From: Clostridiales bacterium
GTDB taxonomy: Bacteria > Bacillota > Clostridia > Christensenellales > DUVY01
DNA length: 43,789 bases
Direction: 5' to 3'
Assembly: GCA_012840805.1 (NCBI GenBank)
Contig: DUVY01000015.1
Coordinates: 1 to 43,789, forward strand
Part shown: positions 39,820-43,789 of the stretch, piece by piece
Numbering within the stretch: the stretch's first letter is position 1
Layout: each line of letters begins with the position of its first letter
Program-made: the position numbers and the translations under genes
The notes under the pieces: model-generated
The model's database searches: none
Seen by the model: the letters and a program-made list of their open reading frames with translations, nothing else
What the model was told of the DNA's origin: nothing

Positions 39820-41661
39820 ATGCAAGAATATAAAAAGGATTATTTAAAAACTAATTATAACAAGATAATCGTATTTTGTTTAATTTTATTTTTTGGTATT
39901 GGTTTGTTATTTTCTTCTAATATTTTGAAAGAGGAAGTAAAAGCATTTTATCCATCTTCGCCAGATGAAGTTATATTAACTTTAAATGGTGATATGTTGA
40001 CGCCTAGCGGTCCTGCTGTAAGTAATCCTGGACATATAACTTGGTATTATTATCGTGTCCCTTATTTTGTAACCAATAATGATTTTTCGAATGAAGCTAT
40101 TGTTAGGTATCAAGAAAGAATTAAAAAGTTTGAAGAGAATGAGATAAAAGCAATAAATTTAAATGATTTTACTTGGGAAGCAAACACGGTTTATACTTTG
40201 TGGTTGTTTGGTAATATTTGGGACGATAATTCCGTATTTATTTCAAATCTTATTTATTATGTTCCTGGCAGGACGGTAAGTAATGAGCCAATTAATACGC
40301 CTGGATATTCTTATAAACTTTCTGATAAGCCTAAGGGTTCAAATGATGATCTTACTATAGATGGCAATATAGTTACTATAACGGGTAATTCAATAGCGGG
40401 CGATTTAAAGATTTCTTATTTTAGTGGTGTTGATAATACTTTCGGAACTTTGGCGGTTGGACATGTTGATGATGTTGACGTTAATGTATCTATTGATTTA
40501 AGTTATCTTCCTTTGGCTCAATATACGGCATATAAGGTATATTTTGAAGGTTTGGATTATTATAGTAACCCTGTTGTAATGCCAGAATGGATATATAGTA
40601 TATCTCCTATGTTGCCTTTACCGACAGCACCTCAAAAAGAAGGATATACTTTTGTTGGTTGGTATTATGATGAGGAATATACACAGCCTTATATTGACGG
40701 AACTCCGATTTTTGAAGATACGACTTTGTATGCTAAATACGAAATTAATACATATACTGTAACTTATATTTTAAATGGTGATACCTATAGAATTGATGCA
40801 GTTACGTATAATTCTTACGCACAGAATTTCGAAATATCTCAAACAGGTTATACTTTTAGCGGTTGGCATACTGATGCTGAATGTGAAAATCCATACGATT
40901 TTAATATCCCTGTAAAATCCCATTTAACCTTATACGGCAGAAATATTATAAATAAATATACTGTTACTTTTGACGCAAACGGCGGTATCGTAAAAAGTGG
41001 AAACGCTGTGCAAATTGTTGAATATGGCAAGCCTGCTGTTGCTCCCATTGTGGAAAGAGAAGGTTATACCTTTAAAGGTTGGGATAAAGTATTTAATAAT
41101 ATCACTAACGATTTAACCGTAATTGCTTTATGGGAAATCAATAAATATAAGGTTACTTTTGATGCTAATGGCGGAATTATAAAAAGCGGTGACGCTGTGC
41201 AAACCGTTGAATATGGCAATTCTGCTATTGCGCCTGTTGTCGAAAGGATTGGATATAATTTCAAAGGTTGGGATAAGTCGTTTAGTAGTATTACTGGCGA
41301 TTTAACCGTAACAGCACAATGGGAAATTATTACTTTTAAAGTTACTTTTATAGTTGATGGTGTTGAATACGATACAATAACTATTGAATACGGCACGATG
41401 TTTTATGAGAATAAAAGCGTTCAAGAGATTTTGGGAACTTTATCTGCTGTGTATTCTGATGCTCAAAAGACATCCTTGTTTATGCCTACAAGCGCTATAA
41501 ACGAAGATATAACGCTTTTTGCCGAAGTTGATGCATCATTGCGTGGTTGGCTTGATTTCGCTTTGTGGTTTCAAAAGTATTGGATGTGGCTTGCAATTGG
41601 TGCGGGTGTTTTGGCTTTGGTCATAACTGTCGTTGTAATCAAGGTTAAAGGGGGTAAATAA
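39820..41661 (+). CDS. Secreted, membrane-anchored protein with Listeria-Bacteroides repeats (adsorption-protein candidate)
   Basis: This 613-residue protein has a signal-type helix at about 15-38, a globular part (45-265), and a run of InlB-type B-repeats (about 266-530) with the GYTF.GW..D and VTFDANGG patterns. Two nearly identical 63-residue units are residues 378-440 and 441-503. A C-terminal membrane helix (about 585-608) follows, ending in KVKGGK. The layout (signal peptide, receptor-like modules, C-terminal anchor, placed before an anchored partner and a pI-type ATPase) is that of the pIII adsorption protein of filamentous phages. B-repeats in bacteria sit in adhesins, so binding a cell-surface target is plausible. 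AGGAGG stands before the ATG. Confidence 0.75.
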   Translation: MQEYKKDYLKTNYNKIIVFCLILFFGIGLLFSSNILKEEVKAFYPSSPDEVILTLNGDMLTPSGPAVSNPGHITWYYYRVPYFVTNNDFSNEAIVRYQERIKKFEENEIKAINLNDFTWEANTVYTLWLFGNIWDDNSVFISNLIYYVPGRTVSNEPINTPGYSYKLSDKPKGSNDDLTIDGNIVTITGNSIAGDLKISYFSGVDNTFGTLAVGHVDDVDVNVSIDLSYLPLAQYTAYKVYFEGLDYYSNPVVMPEWIYSISPMLPLPTAPQKEGYTFVGWYYDEEYTQPYIDGTPIFEDTTLYAKYEINTYTVTYILNGDTYRIDAVTYNSYAQNFEISQTGYTFSGWHTDAECENPYDFNIPVKSHLTLYGRNIINKYTVTFDANGGIVKSGNAVQIVEYGKPAVAPIVEREGYTFKGWDKVFNNITNDLTVIALWEINKYKVTFDANGGIIKSGDAVQTVEYGNSAIAPVVERIGYNFKGWDKSFSSITGDLTVTAQWEIITFKVTFIVDGVEYDTITIEYGTMFYENKSVQEILGTLSAVYSDAQKTSLFMPTSAINEDITLFAEVDASLRGWLDFALWFQKYWMWLAIGAGVLALVITVVVIKVKGGK

Positions 41662-42521
41662 TGCGTAGAGTTATATTATCTGTATTAATGCTTGTAATTT
41701 GTTTTAGTGCTTTTACTCCTGTTACATACTGTTTAGATAATGGAGCTAGAGCGGCAAATGTCGCTCTAGCTTTTGAATATGATGATGCAATAAATTTGAC
41801 CGTAAAAGAAGATATGATAACGCAATATTATATTAATTTGAAGCTAGAAAATAAGACGTTTTATATCAAAAATACAGGCAATTTAAGTTTTTCTAATATT
41901 AAAAAATTGTTTGAGAAAAATAATTTCTTAGCTACTTTTATTTTTACATATAATAACATGACTATAACTGAAAAGCCTGTTATAACTTCTTGGAATATGA
42001 ACTTTGCGGTAGGTGAGCAAATAAATACGGGTGGTTATGGTTCTTTGTTGCCTTTAACTTTTGCAAAAGATGCTGATATTAACGTGCGTTCTATTTATTA
42101 CGATTATTTCAGCAAGGCGGATTTGAATGATATTTCAATATCTATTTTTGTAGATGGTTATGGTTATCCGCTTGTTGGTTATGAGACAAAATATTTTATA
42201 CCGTCTTTAAAGTTGGGTCCTTATCCTGTTTTTCCAAATTATTTTGATTTGGGTGCTAAAGTTTATACTCGTTCTGTTCCGTCTGATTATGATTATCTTT
42301 TAGAAGAAGGGCAATTGCCAGATAATGGCGGAATAAATATAATTCCGCAAGATAAAGCATCCGAAGGTTTTAATTTTTTAGACTATATAATAGCAGCTTT
42401 TAAAGCGGTTTTTGCAGGGAATGCCAATGTTATGCAATATATAATTGTTTTTGTTATTTGTCTTGCTAGTTTGTTTTTGTTGGGATTAGTTATAAAGATT
42501 CTTACTTGGATTTTTAAGTGA
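41661..42521 (+). CDS. Secreted protein with C-terminal membrane anchor (virion or assembly protein candidate)
   Basis: This 286-residue protein has a signal peptide (1-24, cut near TYC-LDN), an Asn/Tyr/Phe-rich beta-type ectodomain, a short linker (QLPDNGGINIIPQDKA) and a C-terminal helix (about 258-284, MQYIIVFVICLASLFLLGLVI). I recognise no family. Its ATG overlaps the stop of the preceding gene by one base, and its stop overlaps the GTG of the ATPase gene, so all three are translationally coupled. Its place between the pIII-like protein and the pI-like ATPase suggests a minor coat or export protein. Confidence 0.65.
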   Translation: MRRVILSVLMLVICFSAFTPVTYCLDNGARAANVALAFEYDDAINLTVKEDMITQYYINLKLENKTFYIKNTGNLSFSNIKKLFEKNNFLATFIFTYNNMTITEKPVITSWNMNFAVGEQINTGGYGSLLPLTFAKDADINVRSIYYDYFSKADLNDISISIFVDGYGYPLVGYETKYFIPSLKLGPYPVFPNYFDLGAKVYTRSVPSDYDYLLEEGQLPDNGGINIIPQDKASEGFNFLDYIIAAFKAVFAGNANVMQYIIVFVICLASLFLLGLVIKILTWIFK

Positions 42522-43351
42522 TAACTTTAATTATGATTTGGGTATTAATTGGTTTTATATTTTTAGTTTTTATTGGCTTAGTTATTAAATTAATTTTAAT
42601 TGTTAGGTCTAAACTTATAAAGAAAAAAGAAAATAAATATTATAAAGAACAAAATCGATGGCTTGTTGAACAATTTCGGCGCTGCAATGTGGCGGTCTTC
42701 GGAAAAAAGGGAACAGGCAAAGACTTATTGTTTGCTCATGTAATATATTTAAGGAAAGAATGTCATTATGCAAATATCCCATATAATGAGTTAACGGAAG
42801 TTATACCACTAAATATTATTGGAGTAGGTAGCAATAATTACAAAAATGTTTTGGAAAATAATATCAAAAAAATAGAGCGGACTTTTAAGAATTGCACTGA
42901 TATTTATTTATCTGACGCAGGTATATTTTTCCCTAGCCAGTACAACGAAACATTAGATAAATTGTACGCAGGTATACCCATCTTTATGGCTTTAAGCCGC
43001 CAATTATATCAACTTAATGTACATTTTAACAGCCAAGAATTGAACAGGGTTTGGAATAAGATAAGAGAACAAGCTGATTGTTATATACGTGTATTGCAAA
43101 GCCGTTTTGTAGGTCCTTTTGTGTATATAGATACTATAAGCTATCAGCAATATAATTCAGCGGAAAAGGGCATATTACCGCCATTAAAACCAAGAAATAA
43201 AAAAGAGCGTAGAGAATTGGAAGAGTTTACCGCCCGCAATGGTGAAGTTGTTTATAGAACTTTTAGAATGCATAAGCGAGAAATAAAATTTGATACTTAT
43301 TATTTTTCAAAAGTCTTTTTTGATGATGAAGGAGTTATAAGCAATGATTAA
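42518..43351 (+). CDS. Zot/pI-like assembly ATPase with N-terminal membrane helix
   Basis: This 277-residue protein has an N-terminal membrane helix (about 4-30), a basic segment, then a P-loop domain. Walker A reads G62-KKGTGK-D69 in VAVFGKKGTGKDLLFAH; the last residue is Asp instead of Ser/Thr. A Walker B-like strand is TDIYLSDAGIFFPSQ, resembling the IDEA...F pattern of Zot proteins, and ALSRQLYQLNVHF suits the next strand. pI/Zot ATPases drive extrusion of filamentous phages through the membrane. The start is GTG 42518, overlapping the preceding stop (GTGA); an ATG at 42533 is possible but would shorten the helix. Alternatives are other membrane P-loop ATPases. Confidence 0.7.
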   Translation: MITLIMIWVLIGFIFLVFIGLVIKLILIVRSKLIKKKENKYYKEQNRWLVEQFRRCNVAVFGKKGTGKDLLFAHVIYLRKECHYANIPYNELTEVIPLNIIGVGSNNYKNVLENNIKKIERTFKNCTDIYLSDAGIFFPSQYNETLDKLYAGIPIFMALSRQLYQLNVHFNSQELNRVWNKIREQADCYIRVLQSRFVGPFVYIDTISYQQYNSAEKGILPPLKPRNKKERRELEEFTARNGEVVYRTFRMHKREIKFDTYYFSKVFFDDEGVISND

Positions 43352-43550
43352 AATATTTGCAATTAAAGAGCGTAAAACAATTAAACAAAGTTATAAGCTT
43401 TTAAAAGCTTTAAAATGCCAATATTGTAGTTTTGAACCTAATTCAAGGTCATGTAAGAAATATTGTTTAGAGTTATTAATGCAGATAAAAATGCGCGAGC
43501 GTTATATTGACGATATAGAGCGAGAAGATGCCGAAATGGCAGAGCAATAA
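43344..43550 (+). CDS. Small cysteine-containing protein of the element
   Basis: This 68-residue protein has a basic N-terminal half, four Cys in the pattern CQYC..(11)..C...C (residues about 25-41), which could bind zinc, and an acidic C-terminus (DDIEREDAEMAEQ). GGAG stands 10 bases before the ATG, which overlaps the end of the ATPase gene by 8 bases. No family is recognised. It is the last clear gene of the operon before the GC-rich stretch. Confidence 0.65.
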   Translation: MIKIFAIKERKTIKQSYKLLKALKCQYCSFEPNSRSCKKYCLELLMQIKMRERYIDDIEREDAEMAEQ

Positions 43551-43555
43551 ATATT

Positions 43556-43750
43556 ATGTTCGATATAAAAATGCAGAAAGCAAGCGCGCAAAACCAATTA
43601 AAAAAGTTGCGCCGATTATGCCGCGAAAGCCCCGGCGAGGGAGAGAGGCGCCCGTGTTAACCTGGTTCATGGTGAGGGCGGGCTTGCTGCCCTGAAAAAG
43701 CCCCGGCTGCGCCGCCAGAGAAACACGGCGCGCAGAGGCTCGCCTCGCGA
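43556..43750 (+). other. GC-rich structured stretch at the right end
   Basis: From about 43605 the sequence changes abruptly to very GC-rich, with hairpins such as AGGGC/GCCCT (43675-43679, 43689-43693), two copies of AAGCCCCGGC, and a near-inverted pair GGCGCCCGTGTT / AACACGGCGCG. A frame from ATG 43556 runs 17 sensible codons and then enters this stretch, stopping at 43660. It could be the 5' end of a group II intron or another structured mobile RNA, or a replication or packaging region. I cannot decide. Confidence 0.4.
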
Positions 43751-43789
43751 TTTTTGCTACCATATAAAAATTAATAATGGTTGCAAAAA
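43751..43789. repeat. 13-base inverted repeat at the window end
   Basis: TTTTTGCTACCAT (43751-43763) and ATGGTTGCAAAAA (43777-43789) are inverted copies with one mismatch around a 13-base AT-only loop. The sequence ends exactly at the outer base of the second arm. Confidence 0.7.

Larger units (their letters stand above)
37195..43789. mobile_element. Integrated inovirus-like (filamentous phage) element, left part
   Basis: Everything right of the tRNA scar is more AT-rich than the chromosome on the left, uses far fewer GCG/CGC codons, and has a tightly packed plus-strand gene set behind a divergent repressor. The order is repressor, SprT-like peptidase, small proteins with a possible ssDNA-binding protein, hairpin region, small basic proteins, two secreted proteins with C-terminal anchors, and a membrane-bound Zot/pI-type ATPase. 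The ATPase directly after anchored secreted proteins is the hallmark module of filamentous phages. No replication initiator, integrase or coat gene is seen; the element continues beyond the window. The family call is inference from gene order and the ATPase. Confidence 0.65.

Noticed and set aside
43554-43763. Minus-strand frame of 69 codons in the GC-rich end
   Set aside because: Long frames arise easily in GC-rich DNA; no ribosome binding site and it begins in the terminal inverted repeat.
1-43789. CRISPR arrays, rRNA genes, transposase genes
   Set aside because: No regularly spaced identical repeats, no rRNA signatures and no transposase or insertion-sequence frames were seen.

Overview
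The window looks like a piece of a low-to-middle GC Gram-positive anaerobe of the Clostridia type (Bacillota). This rests on the gene set: a DUF3793-type tail next to a small flavodoxin, cysE-cysS, a DnaD/DnaI-type helicase-loading pair, a short pyruvate kinase, a MetA with the acetyl-CoA type residue, RsgI-like proteins, a LacI regulator with a perfect cre-like palindrome, and AGGAGG-type ribosome binding sites. No species can be named from the sequence alone.

Layout. Bases 1-2.1 kb hold the end of a DUF3793-like gene, a flavodoxin, a lipoprotein and a possible 34-residue membrane peptide. 2.1-4.1 kb is cysE-cysS (minus). 4.6-8.2 kb encodes a heterodimeric ABC exporter, followed by a nicotinamidase-like hydrolase and pyruvate kinase. 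10.5-12.1 kb holds an RsgI-like coiled-coil lipoprotein and then a second, broken RsgI locus whose middle part is inverted. 12.2-17.6 kb is a sugar-acid region: ribokinase, a LacI regulator, kdgA-kdgK behind a cre/operator palindrome, and 3' fragments of uxaC and kduD joined back to back. 17.9-21.9 kb is one very large secreted family PL9 pectate lyase. 22.2-28.9 kb holds tRNA-Thr(GGU), the helicase-loading pair and sbcDC. 29.2-36.2 kb holds murA, a degenerate ABC ATPase with a membrane protein, metA, a Fic-like protein lacking its catalytic His, a membrane protein and a GH4 alpha-galactosidase.

From 37.15 kb to the right end the DNA becomes clearly more AT-rich and the coding style changes. 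The boundary is the 3' half of a tRNA-Thr(CGU) gene, cut in the anticodon loop and still followed by its own terminator: a classic attachment-site scar. To its right lies a compact gene set: a divergent XRE repressor with palindromic operators, a SprT-like metallopeptidase, small proteins including a possible ssDNA-binding protein, a cluster of strong hairpins, a secreted and membrane-anchored protein with Listeria-Bacteroides repeats, a second secreted and anchored protein, and a membrane-anchored Zot/pI-like P-loop ATPase. I read this as the left part of an integrated filamentous-phage (inovirus-like) element in a Gram-positive host. Replication initiator, integrase and major coat gene are not visible and may lie beyond the right end. 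The last 190 bases are an unusually GC-rich, structured stretch ending in a 13-base inverted repeat.

How the genes fit together: the PL9 lyase would release unsaturated galacturonate from pectin. KduD (here broken) belongs to the route to 2-keto-3-deoxygluconate, which KdgK phosphorylates and KdgA cleaves. UxaC (here broken) feeds hexuronates into the same route. The GH4 enzyme and ribokinase handle other plant or nucleoside sugars. The uxaC/kduD and rsgI junctions both show inverted fusions; they are either real rearrangements or assembly/amplification chimeras.
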